Origin: Plasmodium brasilianum
Taxonomy: Eukaryota > Apicomplexa > Aconoidasida > Haemosporida > Plasmodiidae
DNA: 64,000 bases
Assembly: GCF_023973825.1 (NCBI RefSeq)
Contig: NC_090125.1
Location: forward strand, 3,011,412 to 3,075,411
Direction of reading: 5' to 3'
Position 1 is the stretch's first letter; every line of letters starts with the position of its first letter. The notes under the pieces are model-generated. The model saw only the letters and a list, made by a program, of their open reading frames with translations, searched no databases and was not told the DNA's origin. Of this stretch, positions 50,510 to 62,300 are shown one piece after another. A program made the translations under genes and the position numbers.

Positions 50510-51577
50510 TTATATATAAAAATTAGTAACTCCAAAAATGTGATGTTTAATATTTACATAATACAAAAATATAAAACATTTTTGTAATATTTATTCAAAT
50601 AACACGAAATTAAAATGTAGCATTATATATATATACATTTTACCAAATTTGATTTGCAGTTTATTACTTTTTTTTCTTTTTTCTTTTAAAAAAATATACT
50701 AGGAAAAAAGAAGTTTCATTATCATTTGTTATATAAATATGGGAAAAAAAAATTTTCTTCAATTAAATTTTATTAAAAATTTATTATACTCTGATTTTAT
50801 AAAAGTATAAAAACAGGAATTTTCAATATTACCTCAAATTTTTTTTTTAAAACTATTTATATTTTTAAATTTTATTTCCATGCTCTTTTTATTATACAAA
50901 AATGTTTGCTACATAATTGACCTATTTGGAAAAACATTAAAGCATACCTTATGCTCGTATATCTTTATACCAGATAACTTTTATATGAAGTTAAAAACAT
51001 ACTTATATAAATAATAATTACATATATATATATATATTATATACATGCATATATAATAACATAATTTTTATTTTATAATACAGTGTTGATTCATTACAGT
51101 ACATTCCTTAAGGAGCATATAATGAATTTGACAATTATGGTAACACAGTATAATTATTTAAAATAGCTGATAGTATCTTTCTACATTATTATTTTGCTTA
51201 ACATTGTAAAAAAAGGAAATTGTATATTATTATTATCAAAAAAGGTTTAAATTTTGGAAATTATTATTTTTTTTTTTAAATTCCATGTTTCAAAAAAAGT
51301 GTGCTTTTTTAACTTCTTTATTTTTCGTAATAATGACCTTCAAAAAAAATTAAGCAAAATAAAAAATTTGAAATAAATTAGTAAATAATAAAACATGCGC
51401 GTAAACTTCAATTTTACGTTTTTTCTCATTTTTTTATAATGAATAAATAATTAAAATTAAAAATATATACTTCTTCGTTTAAAAAAATAGGAAACTTTAT
51501 TGCATAATTACATATATATTTTATATACATGTGAATAATAGGTGGGTACAATATTTTGTACATAAAGCATGTAATGT

Positions 51578-51650
<73 letters not shown>

Positions 51651-51857
51651 CAGGTTATATACAACTTTTTTAATGAACAATATGTACATATATATATGTA
51701 TGTATACGGAAAATATTGTACGTACATACATAAATTAGTACGTGCGTTACAAACAAAAAATGCCTTATTTTTGAATAACGGATGATTTTTCATGAACGCT
51801 GTACATGCATAAATCTTAGTAGAAATATTAATATAAAAGAAAAAGTAAAAGGTTAAA
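49861..51857. other. Divergent promoter region
   Basis: 2.0 kb between the C1D (-) and CLK1 (+) starts, holding (TA)n at 50479-50520 and 51584-51646 and several poly(T) tracts. No gene is seen; Tyr/Ile ORFs here are TA-repeat artefacts. Confidence 0.75.
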
Positions 51858-54293
51858 ATGTTACAAGACAAGTACATTGATAATAATGAAAAATATAATA
51901 AATATAGAATATATAATTATTGTAGAAATTATATAAACGATATAAAAAATAAATACATGGGTTTCTCAAACACATATAAAAATAATAGCCCCAATAGGTA
52001 TTATTATGAGTCCAGGAGAAATAATAACTATTACAGATATAATAATAATAATTATAATGCATACAATAATAATACCAATAATAATAGTAGTAACAATAAT
52101 GGGTATAAATTATTAAGACATAAAAGATATAGAAGCTATAGAAGTTACAGAAGTTTAAGTAATTCGAAGCATAAAACGAGGTTTGTAAAAAAATATAAAA
52201 ATTATGATGAGGAAGAAAATATAAGAGAATATAAAAATTGGAAAAAGCGTAGTTATTCTTCTATGAAAAGAATATATGATAAGAATCAGAGACATCATAA
52301 TAAAGTATATATAGAATCAGGATATAATAATGAAGATCATAAAAATAAGTATGTAAAAAATTATAATTTGTCTAGAAAAAAAAATTATTATTCTTATAAG
52401 AAGAGAATATATAGTGGTAGAAGAAATTATGACACTCATTTTGGACAAGGGAATATTTTTTATAATAACGAATATTACTTGTTTAATGATGGAGCAACTT
52501 TAAAGAAAAAGAAAATATATCATGGTAGGAGTAGTTTCAGAAGTAAATTGCAAAGCCAGGAAATGTACGTAGACAGAATATATAACAAAAGAAGATATTT
52601 TAGTCGAAATAATAGATATACTGTTAACAATAATACAATAAGAAGTAGAGCAGAAACTAGTTATAAGGACAAGAATCGATTAGGTAAATCACAAATTCAT
52701 AGAAATAGTATCACCACTCATGATGATGGTTCAAGAAAATCGGATGGGAATTATGAAAGGAAAGAATTTGAAGAAGATGAGGAAGAGGAAGGAGAACTGG
52801 AAGAATTAGAAGGAACAGAAAGAGAAAGAGGAGGAGCAGTAGTAGGTGGAGGAAACAACGAACGAGGATGTAGACACATTGGATATAAAGATAAAATAAA
52901 CAGAAGTTCCGGTGTATCATTTAATAATAAATTTCATAGAAATAAAAAAAGGGGGCACTTCAGTAATAGGCGTAGTAGAGGTTACAGTGGCAATAGTAGT
53001 AGAAGAAGCAGCATACGCGGAAAAGGCTCAAGCATGTCTCTAAGGAGAGATAGTTATTATACCTATTCGCAAAGAAAAAGACAACATATAGATAAATATA
53101 GTGATTCTTATAAAAAAACGATATCAAGAGAATCATCTGATATATATTGTAGAAGAAAAAATGTGAATAAGAGGAATAGAACGAAAGTTTCCTATACAGA
53201 AGATATAAAGAAAAAAAAGAAAAAGAAAAAAGAAAATAATGACTCAGATGATGAAATTGTTCATTTTAGTTGGAAAAAAGGAATGATATTAAATGAATGT
53301 TATATTGTTATACGTAAAATGGGGGATGGAACTTTTGGAAGAGTTTTGCTCTGTCAACATTTAGATACGAAAAAATATTATGCAGTGAAAGTTATTAGAA
53401 ATATAAAAAAATATACGAAATCTGCAAAAATAGAAGCAGACATTTTGAAAAAAATTCAAAATGATGATATTAAAAATAATAATATTGTAAAATATCATGG
53501 TAAGTTTATGTATTATGATCACATGTGTTTAATTTTTGAGCCTTTGGGTCCATCATTATATGAAATTATAACAAAAAATAATTACAATGGTTTTCATATA
53601 GAGGACATTAAACTGTATTGTATAGAAATTTTGAAGGCATTAAATTATCTTCGGAAATTATCTTTAACACATACGGATTTGAAGCCGGAAAATATTTTAT
53701 TAGATGATCCTTATTTTGAAAAAACATTAACAACAGTCAGAAGAGTTACTGATGGAAGGAAAGTACAAATTTACAGAACTAAGTCGACAGGTATTAAATT
53801 AATTGACTTTGGCTGTGCAACTTTTAAAAGTGATTATCATGGTTCTATAATTAATACAAGACAATACAGAGCTCCTGAAGTTATTTTAAATTTAGGATGG
53901 GATGTATCTAGTGATATGTGGAGTTTTGGCTGTGTATTGGCTGAACTTTATACGGGTTCCTTATTATTTAGAACTCATGAACATTTAGAACATTTAGCTA
54001 TGATGGAAAGTATTATTCATCCAATACCCAAAAAAATGCTATACGAAGCTGCAAAAACTAATGGATCAAAATATATAAATAAGGATCAATTAAGATTAGC
54101 TTGGCCAGAAAATGCATCCAGTATAAATTCTGTTAAGCATGTTAAGAGGTGTTTACCATTGTACAAAATTATTAAACATGATTTATTTTGTGATTTCTTA
54201 TATAATATATTGCAAATTGATCCAGCTCTTAGATCTTCCCCTTCCGAATTATTAAAGCACAAATTTCTTGAACAAAATTATGAGTATTTTTAA
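51858..54293 (+). CDS. CLK1: CLK/LAMMER dual-specificity protein kinase
   Basis: Single exon, 811 aa. The N-terminal 470 residues are disordered: Asn/Tyr-rich, then Arg/Ser-rich with RSYRSYRSLS, SRRSSIRGKGSS and nuclear-localisation-like KRGHFSNRRSRG stretches, plus an acidic EEDEEEEGELEELEG block (about 310). The kinase domain (about 480-805) has GDGTFGRV, AVKV with catalytic Lys (about 509), the CLK-typical HTDLKPEN (about 605), LIDFGCATF (about 651), NTRQYRAPEV and the diagnostic EHLEHLAMME (about 708). CLK kinases phosphorylate SR splicing factors in the nucleus. The Plasmodium CLKs are essential in blood stages. All catalytic residues are present. Positions and motifs match P. falciparum CLK1 (LAMMER kinase), consistent with the synteny. 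Confidence 0.96.
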   Translation: MLQDKYIDNNEKYNKYRIYNYCRNYINDIKNKYMGFSNTYKNNSPNRYYYESRRNNNYYRYNNNNYNAYNNNTNNNSSNNNGYKLLRHKRYRSYRSYRSLSNSKHKTRFVKKYKNYDEEENIREYKNWKKRSYSSMKRIYDKNQRHHNKVYIESGYNNEDHKNKYVKNYNLSRKKNYYSYKKRIYSGRRNYDTHFGQGNIFYNNEYYLFNDGATLKKKKIYHGRSSFRSKLQSQEMYVDRIYNKRRYFSRNNRYTVNNNTIRSRAETSYKDKNRLGKSQIHRNSITTHDDGSRKSDGNYERKEFEEDEEEEGELEELEGTERERGGAVVGGGNNERGCRHIGYKDKINRSSGVSFNNKFHRNKKRGHFSNRRSRGYSGNSSRRSSIRGKGSSMSLRRDSYYTYSQRKRQHIDKYSDSYKKTISRESSDIYCRRKNVNKRNRTKVSYTEDIKKKKKKKKENNDSDDEIVHFSWKKGMILNECYIVIRKMGDGTFGRVLLCQHLDTKKYYAVKVIRNIKKYTKSAKIEADILKKIQNDDIKNNNIVKYHGKFMYYDHMCLIFEPLGPSLYEIITKNNYNGFHIEDIKLYCIEILKALNYLRKLSLTHTDLKPENILLDDPYFEKTLTTVRRVTDGRKVQIYRTKSTGIKLIDFGCATFKSDYHGSIINTRQYRAPEVILNLGWDVSSDMWSFGCVLAELYTGSLLFRTHEHLEHLAMMESIIHPIPKKMLYEAAKTNGSKYINKDQLRLAWPENASSINSVKHVKRCLPLYKIIKHDLFCDFLYNILQIDPALRSSPSELLKHKFLEQNYEYF

Positions 54294-55525
54294 CTCGTCC
54301 AATGGAAAATTAGAATAACATTTTTATATCTTCAGAACGTGTGATCCGTAGGGTAGTTTGGAATTATGGACAGTATAGAATTATGCACAGTATGGAATTA
54401 TGACAATATGGGGTAATTACAGATGCGCTGAATGAGCTACCATCATTTTAGCTGAATTTTATTTTATTCTTCTTTATTCCTATTTCATTTTAATTTGTGC
54501 GAAGTTGATTGCTCTAGTCATTTTAATTTGTTATTATTTTTTTAATTTATTATATGTTATTTGTGTTTTAATATACCTTTCCCCCGTCCTTTACCTTTTT
54601 TATGTACTCATTTTTGGAGTAAAATGTATTATTTAAAGTTAGTATGTATACATACGTGTAACTATGTATAAACATATTTGTACCACTTATACGCGTATAT
54701 GTGTATAAACATTTGTACGACATATATGTAAATATGTACGTACATTTGTTTTACATACATGTAAATCTGTATATATATATATTTATATATATAACCCCCA
54801 TAATTAGTAATGTCAATGCAGGATATTGTCAAATATTTCTTTACTTTTTTATATTGTAAGAGGATAAATTTAAACCAATAAGTACCCACATGTAGATATA
54901 TAAACACCGTGCATTTCTTTTTTTTCCTTTTTTTTTTTTTTTTTTCATTTTTACTTCTACTGCATTACCGATTTTTTGTTGTAAACCTGTAAACAAGTTT
55001 TTTACTTTATACAACATTTTGTTATAAAACTTTTTTTATGAGTAAATTATAATGTACACCACTTTATATTGACAAATAAGGTTCTGTGTATGTTTTCAAA
55101 AAATCAAAAGTGTAATATACAGTATATTACATTACTAAGCAAATACAATATAATACATTGAAAAAATATTATTCAAATATGAAATATGCAAATATATATA
55201 TGCAAAGAATACATTTGTAAAAATGTATTAAGCGAATGTACTATACAGAAAGTAACATAACAGGATACACACATACACAAAGAAAATATAAAAAAAAGGA
55301 AAAGTGGGAGATTTGCAAATGGAGCATGATAAAAAAAAAAAAAAAAAAAAAAAAAACCATTTTCTAAGGGCATTTTAAAAAAAAGTAATATACCTTATGT
55401 AGAAAGAAGGAAAAGCAAATAAATAAAAAAGAAGATATAATGTATTCTTTAAAAATTGTTTCCTTCCTTTTGAAATGCTCTATTATTCGATTCGTCCTTA
55501 AAAAGACGTTAAGACTTTAACCCGA
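54294..55525. other. Convergent 3' intergenic region
   Basis: Between the ends of CLK1 (+) and the mS29 gene (-). A short repeat of tatggaattatg/agtatagaattatg units lies at 54357-54412 and a poly(A) run at 55331-55356. No gene is seen. Confidence 0.75.
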
Positions 55526-57803
55526 TCAGTACAAAGTTGTTAGGAGCTTTCTCGCTTGGAACCCATTTCCGCCTAATAAAAAGAGAAAGAGAATATATTT
55601 TTTTTAAATTATATATCATCGGGCATTGAAAATGTACACTTGGGGCATGGATATTTAAGTGGGACGTGGATATGTATGTTGGGTATTGATATGTATGTTG
55701 GGTATGGATATGTATGTTGGGTATGTATATGTATGTTGGGCATGGATATGTATGTTGGGCATGGATATGTACGTGGGGAATGGAAATATACGTGGGGCAT
55801 AGTAATATATATGGGGATCATTTATAATATAATTATGGGCACATTTAAGCGGCAGATATATAGGCTCATGATGCCTATTTTTCAAAATCGAAAAAAGGCA
55901 GGGAAACGTAACAAGCAAGATAAAACTAACCTGTTAGCATGTAGAAATATTCCAATTTATTAATGTCAAAATTGTAAATAACATTTTGGTTAAACAAATG
56001 AGCAACGTAGTTTTTGAACTCTCTTAGAGTGTAATTACGAACAGTCTTGATTTCTTTTTTGTGTATTCCAAGGAGGTCAGGCCTAAAATTTCTTCGATTT
56101 TCCCTATCCCAACAAGTAGCTACAATTTTAACACATCTTTTATATTTGGAGGCATTCCACTGTAGTAATAATTTTGGTATAGTAAAGTAGTAGGTTGGTA
56201 TATAGCCATTATATTTCGTATTTTCAAAATTAATAGATAAATATTCAGAAACACTTAGGGAGTAATTATACTGATCTGTTGCAATTAATAGAGGAAATTC
56301 AGTTTGCCTTTTTAGATGTTCAAATAATGCATATGTACACAGATTTGCATAAGAAGCATTGTTTATTCCAATATTTGCTAATTCTAACAAATTAGGAGGT
56401 ATAGAAAATTTATCTAATATGTTTGGAATTTTTACATTGTCATAATAAAATTTATATAATTTTTGCTTAAACATATTTTTCTCTCTCTCACTTATGCTGT
56501 TATATGTCTCATCATTTTCTATTTCTGCATTAATTGTCTTTTTAATAATATCATCGTATATTCTTTTATTGTATAATAAATGTGTTCCATCTAAACAAGT
56601 AGTATTTAAAATATTTTTATTTATTTTAATTTCTTTTAAAAAATTTTCATTAACTTTTACAATATCTTCAAGGAATTGTCTGCTTAACTCTGGTTGGATA
56701 TATAAATTAGTATTACTGCGAACAATATCATTTATATCAAATTTATACTTTTTCATATTAGGTATAAAAATGACAAACCAGTTGTTTAGCTTTGCCCACA
56801 AAACAACACTATTTAATATGCAGCTCTTTCCTGTACCTCTTTTTCCGTCTATTAAGATGCTCCTACTTCTGTATGAAGAAGAGATGTTTTCATTGTTCTC
56901 CCAGTTATGATCTTTATTCATCCTTAATTTGTTGTCTGTATGTGTAGTATAGGAAAAAGTGTTTGCCTTTACTCCCTCATTGATGGTAGCACTGTTCTCC
57001 ATCATAGCGCTTATATCATAATACGGTGAGATGATATTTTTTTGTAAAAAATAATTATCTAAATCGTACGAATCTCTTTTCTTATTTGATTTAAAGTCTT
57101 GTGCGCAGTGTAATAATTCATTTATAATCTCATACGTTAATTTTCTGTATAATATTCCGACACCTTTCACATTCTGCAAGTTGTTCATTATAGTCTTTTT
57201 ATCACGCGTATCGCTACTGCTATTACTACTACTTCTACTACTACTACTACTTCTACTATTACTACTACTACTGCTATTACTATTACTACTACTACTGATA
57301 TTACTACCAGTACTACTACTATTACTGTTATTTTTTATTTCATTAATTAACATGTCCAAGTTGTCGGTATCCCCGTTATGCATTAATATATCCTTAGGGA
57401 GCTCTCCTGATAGCCCTTCGGGAAAAAATGTATCCAAATATTCTTTTTCAAAAAGAAAATATTTATCTATATTTTCAATACAAAAGTCAGATGATTTTAT
57501 ATTTTTTATTTTCTCATTTTCCACATTTATATATATATTTGAGTTAAAAAAGAAATCATTCATATGCCTTTTCTCCTTCTTTACTTGAATATTTAATAAC
57601 TTGCTATATCTATCTTCATCATATGGGAATGCAACTAATTCTTTATTATATATGTTATGTATATCGTCTTCATTTTTTCTATTTCTTTCTATGTATGTTT
57701 TGTGAACCTTAGTATTGTTAATAATCGATGTAATTTTATATGTGTTAATTTTCCTAACAAACACTGACAGCGATTTCATATTAATTTGTGTGGAAAAGAA
57801 CAA
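55526..57803 (-). CDS. Mitochondrial ribosomal protein S29 (DAP3 family)
   Basis: Two exons: 57803-55931 and 55572-55526, for 639 aa. The 358-nt intron (55573-55930, ACAG|GTTAGT ... TTATTAG|GC) is phase 1 and completes MLTG|GNGFQARKLLTTLY, which matches the DAP3 family end (FLS-x-x-NPSLLERHCAYL). mS29 is a GTP-binding small-subunit protein of mitochondrial ribosomes. The basic N-terminus (MKSLSVFVRKINTYKITS from the second Met) is a likely mitochondrial presequence, so the start may be 57779. The P-loop DGKRGTGKSCILN (about residue 317), LLIATDQYNYSLS (Walker B-like) and a long helical insert follow. A Ser-rich tract (about residues 160-205) is parasite-specific. The intron contains a tandem repeat. 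Confidence 0.85.
55648..55803. repeat. About 20-bp minisatellite in the mS29 intron
   Basis: Seven to eight copies of gggcatggatatgtatgttg and variants (gggtatggatatgtatgtt, ggggcatagtaatatata). They occupy nearly half of the only intron. Confidence 0.9.
57204..57336 (-). repeat. In-frame serine-codon repeat in mS29
   Basis: Runs of AGT/AGC codons (actact... on the + strand) encode a Ser/Asn/Arg tract between the presequence region and the GTPase core. Confidence 0.85.
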
Positions 57804-59321
57804 AAATTACAAAATAAAAATGAGGAAAAAGGATAGTTTCTCATCATAAATAATTGTGTAAGTGGTCAATTATAATAAAGAAAAGGTCAATGAAAAGAAA
57901 CAAACACACTGATTTCTCCTTCTACTGAAAAAGTAAAAATTTATAGCACCAAAAGTGGAAGAAGAATTTGAGTTAGTGTTCGAGTTGGTGTTCGCGTTCA
58001 CGTTCACATGCGCATCTTTGGAACATTTATTCATTCCTGCATACATATTAAAATGTTAAAAAAAAGAAAATATCGCTACGTGCTAAAGTGAAATAATTCG
58101 AACATGCGATTGGACCAAATAATATAAATGATGCATTATTTTTCCTTTTTGTGGGAAAAAAACAAAAAATGAAATATTCATCTACCTTTACGAGAAAATA
58201 TACTATTGTACATAGTATTGTATGTATGTGTAACAGGGCCTCTTATTATATACACAAAATAAAAGATGAAAATAAGAACAAAAGAAATTTTTATGAGGGA
58301 TAGGAGGGAAAATTAAAAAACAATATCGATTCCGTGTTCGATCATTTTTAAATATACATTCTTTTGAAACGTTGCAATAAAGTATTTAATAATTCATTTG
58401 TTGACATTAGAAATGGCAATAATTATGTCGTAAAAATATGTCTACCATTGTTTAACGCCTTTGTTTTTACGGCACAAATTATATGGTACTATTAATTTTA
58501 ACTGTGAGGTCAAAAAAAAAAAAAAAAAAAAATACTATACAAACATACAATAAATGGTTACTTTTTACACTCTTACATGTAAAAGAATCTCCTACGACAC
58601 TTATGTTAGCTTAAAGAACTGCATCGATATTTATATTTTGAGAAATAGTCTCTACTTCGGAGTTAAAAGTTTGTTTGTATTTTTGTTTTTCTGTTTTTCT
58701 GTTTTTCTGTTTTTCTGTTTTTCTGTTTTTCTGTTTTTTTTTTTTTTTTTTTTTTTTAAATTGTAAGGTAAACAAGCTTATTTTTTTGAATTAGAAGAAA
58801 AACTGCAATTATTGAAACTACTTGGTGTGGAAAAAAAAAAAAAAAAAGAATAAAAAACTGCTAAATGAAATGTAAAAAATGTAAGAAGCGAATATAAGCT
58901 ATCTTGTTTCACCAATGGACAACTGTGAAAGGGATGAATGTCCAAATTTGGCGTGTTAAAAAAAATGTGCACAAAAAAATAGTACGTAAATAAACATTAA
59001 ATATGGTAGATTTAATTATTCCTAAATTTGTACCTTGTAAATTTTGGAATTTTTGCATTTTTCATCTTTGAAAAATATAGAAGCACATATATATATATAG
59101 ATGAAAATATTTAAAAACATTTAAAAATATTTAAGAATATTTAAAGATATGTAAATATATATAAAGATATGTAAAAATATATAAAGACGTATAAAAATAT
59201 TTAAAAATATGTAAGGACTCCAAAACTTCAACTGTTAAGTGAAACTTACATTTTTGAAGCATTTTGTAAATATATTTTTTTTCTCTTTTGTATTATGAAA
59301 ATGAATACTACTTAATTTTGT
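57804..59321. other. Intergenic region
   Basis: Promoter side of mS29 and 3' side of the MAK5-like helicase. It contains a gttcgagttggtgttcgcgttcacgttcaca stretch at 57973-58008 (imperfect 6-bp units), a TTTTTCTG octamer array at 58679-58733, and a degenerate aaatattta/aagatatgt repeat at 59100-59215. No ORF is supported. Confidence 0.7.
58675..58758. repeat. TTTTTCTG octamer array plus poly(T)
   Basis: Seven copies of tttttctg followed by about 25 T. It is of the same general form (pyrimidine octamer) as the array after PDH E1-beta but with a different unit. Confidence 0.9.
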
Positions 59322-62300
59322 TTAGTCTTCGTATAGAATTTTATATAACATTTTTTTTGAGTGAATCATTTGCTTATAAATTTCCTCATCAGCCTTGTTT
59401 GCATACTGATCATCTGAATCTGAGCTGAAATCACATTCGCCTTCTAAATCTGCCAATTCTGCTAGTTTACGAAAAAAAAGTTTACAACTTCTTTCTTTCA
59501 TTTTCCTATTCATTTTCACCAATTGTGCACAATATAAAAGTGCTCTTTTTATTTTTGTGCTATCTTTATCGTCTATTCTTTTCAACTCCTCAAGTTCCTT
59601 TTGTTCTTCAAAATTTAATCCTATTTTTTTTAAGGCGTTTGCCCATTTTGAAACCTCATCGTCCGCTACGAAACAGATACATTTACCTGGATGGGAAAAT
59701 TTAATGAAAAATAAATAAAAGCAGAATAAAAACAAAATAAAAAAAAAAATAAAATAATAAAAATGATACAAAATGAAGAAAAAAAGTTAATAAAGAAGGC
59801 CATTTCACATTTCTCGTACAAGAAGCAATTAGAGGTATGCAGCACGCGCGCGAGCATACATTTATACATGTATATATATATGGCATAGACATATCTATAA
59901 CATAAGCGAATTATGCACGCATGTGTGCCAGGTATAGATGTATTTTTACCCGTCTTGAAATTTCTAGCCGTGCGACCTGATCTATGAACGAAGGTAACAT
60001 CGTTGACTGGACAATTCAGCTGAATAATCAAATCGCATTTGTCCAAATCTATTCCTCTACTTAATACATCGGTACAGAATAATACAGAATTGCAATTGCT
60101 TTGGGAAAAGTTGAATATACTTTGTACTCGATATTTTAGTTTTTGCTGGGAATGTACAGAAAAGAATTTTACTTTGTTTTTTAAAACTATATTACTTCTA
60201 TGTTTTTTTGGCAAAGATGTTTCTAGAGCTTGGTCAAAAAATAAATATCGAAATACTGTAAAAAGCTCTCTTGTCCTTTTAATTGTGTTCACGAAAATAA
60301 TTACTTTTTTGATATTGTCCTCTTCTTTATCTTCCTCATTCTGCATTTTCTCATTCATGTTCACCTCCTTTTTCTCCTCCTCATTCGTCTCAACCTTTTT
60401 CTTATCATCATTACTTGTTAATTCATTGTTAAAATATAATGTTAACAAATAATAAAGTTTTTGCAAAATTTTCGATTTTTCACATTTTGCTATATTTAAT
60501 GTAAGACCCGCTGGTAAGATGCAATTAGAATTACTACCATTACCTGCATTTTCATCCGATATATTGATAACAGTTGAATTTTCCTTTCGTATTGTAACAA
60601 CATTCAAAAATTTAGCTAGATTTTCATTTTGCAGCTGAACTGTTAAACCTAATGTAGCCGATATAAGAAAGGTCTGTACAAATTTTCTTTTCTTACCCCC
60701 TACAGACTTATATAAATGTTTCGAAATAAAGCTTATATCCTTTATAAACGACGTTTCAATCATTTTGTCAATTTCATCGCAAGCAAAATATCTGATGTTT
60801 TTCATTTCAAATATATAATTAATTTTTTCCTCTAATTCTAAGAAATATCTTAGTCTTCCAGGTGTACATATAATTATTTCTGGTTTCTTGGATATAATTC
60901 TTTTCTGTTTGTTAATATTTATACCTCCTATTAATGTTGTAATATACAAATTAATATATTTATTTATATACCCGAAATGGTTTAATATCTGAAGAGCTAA
61001 TTCCCTGGTTGGTACTAATATTAAACCTCTAAATTTTTGTGGGCTTTTTTGTTTTTTTGCATATTCCATTAATTTTTTCTTTACTAAATTATTTAATATC
61101 GGCAAGCAGAAGGTTAATGTTTTTCCTGTACCTGTTTTTGATATAGCTACGATGTCGTTTTTAAAACTTATTGCCTCTTCCAATGTCTTCATTTGAATTT
61201 CTGTTGGCTTCCAAAATTTGTTGTCATATAAGCCTTTCAATATGCTGTAAAATATGTCTATTGATTTATTCATATTCCATCTTTTGTAAACTATTAAGCA
61301 TTTAATATCCTTTATGTTCTTAAAACTGTCTTCATTATTAATAAGTGCATGTATATCAAATCTTTCTTTTTTTTTATTTTCATTATTCTTATTCAAACTG
61401 TCCTCCCCTTTAGTACCATTTCGTTTATTCTTTATTTGTCTTTTTTTATTTTCTTTTTGTGATTTTTCCGCCTTTTTATTTATTTTCTTTTTGCTTACAA
61501 CTTTTTTCTTTTTTGAGCTCTCCTCTTCTTCCTCTGCGCTTTTCAGAAGTCTTCTATTTTTGTTCTTTCTTTTTCTCTTTCTTCTCTTTTTTTTTTCATC
61601 CTTTTTTATCTTTTCCTTGTTGTTCTCTTCCCTGTTATCCTCTTCCCTGTTGTCCTCTTCCCTGTTATCCTCTTCCCTGTTATCCTCTTCCTTGTTTTGC
61701 ACTTCCTCTCTTTCCTCTTCCTTGTTTTGCACTTCCTCTCTTTCCTCTTCCTTGTTTTGCACTTCCTCTCTTTCCTCTTCCTTGTTTTGCACTTCCTCTC
61801 TTTCCTCTTCCCTGTTGTCCTCTTCCTTTTTGTCCTCTTCCTTTTTATCCTCCCTCTTTTTGTTTTCTTCCTTTTTGTTCTCTTCCTTTTTGTTAATTTT
61901 CTTTTTTCCAACTTTAATTAGTTCGCCCTTTTCCGAATTTTTTTCGTCAGCTTGTGATGGGGTCTTTTTTGCTTTCTTTGTTTTATTCAGAACTAATTTT
62001 TTGGAATTTTTTTTCGTTTTTTCTTTCACCTCCTCTTTTTTATCCTCACTAAAATCCGCAGTCTTTTCCTGTTCTGTTTTTTTCAAGTCATCTTCACACA
62101 GTATTTTTAAGTTAACAGGATTTGCTTTCTCAATTGACACCAGTCCTTCCTTTTTCAGTCTACATAACGAAGGGGGAGAAAAAAATATAAAATAAAAAAT
62201 AAATTAAGAAAAAAAAATAATAAAATAAAAATAGTAATAATGATAATAATAAATTCACAAAAAATTAGTGTAATGATAAAGAATAATAACAAATATTAAT

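Noticed and set aside
57181..57588. Leu-rich ORF on the + strand
   Set aside because: Antisense of the Ser-codon repeat in mS29.
62138..62140. Translation start of the MAK5-like protein at 62140
   Set aside because: The codon is GTG, not ATG, and the open frame and an AG acceptor lie just upstream, so an earlier exon is needed.
61314..62195. 293-aa Ser/Phe/Leu ORF on the + strand
   Set aside because: Antisense shadow of the Lys/Glu-rich region of the helicase gene.
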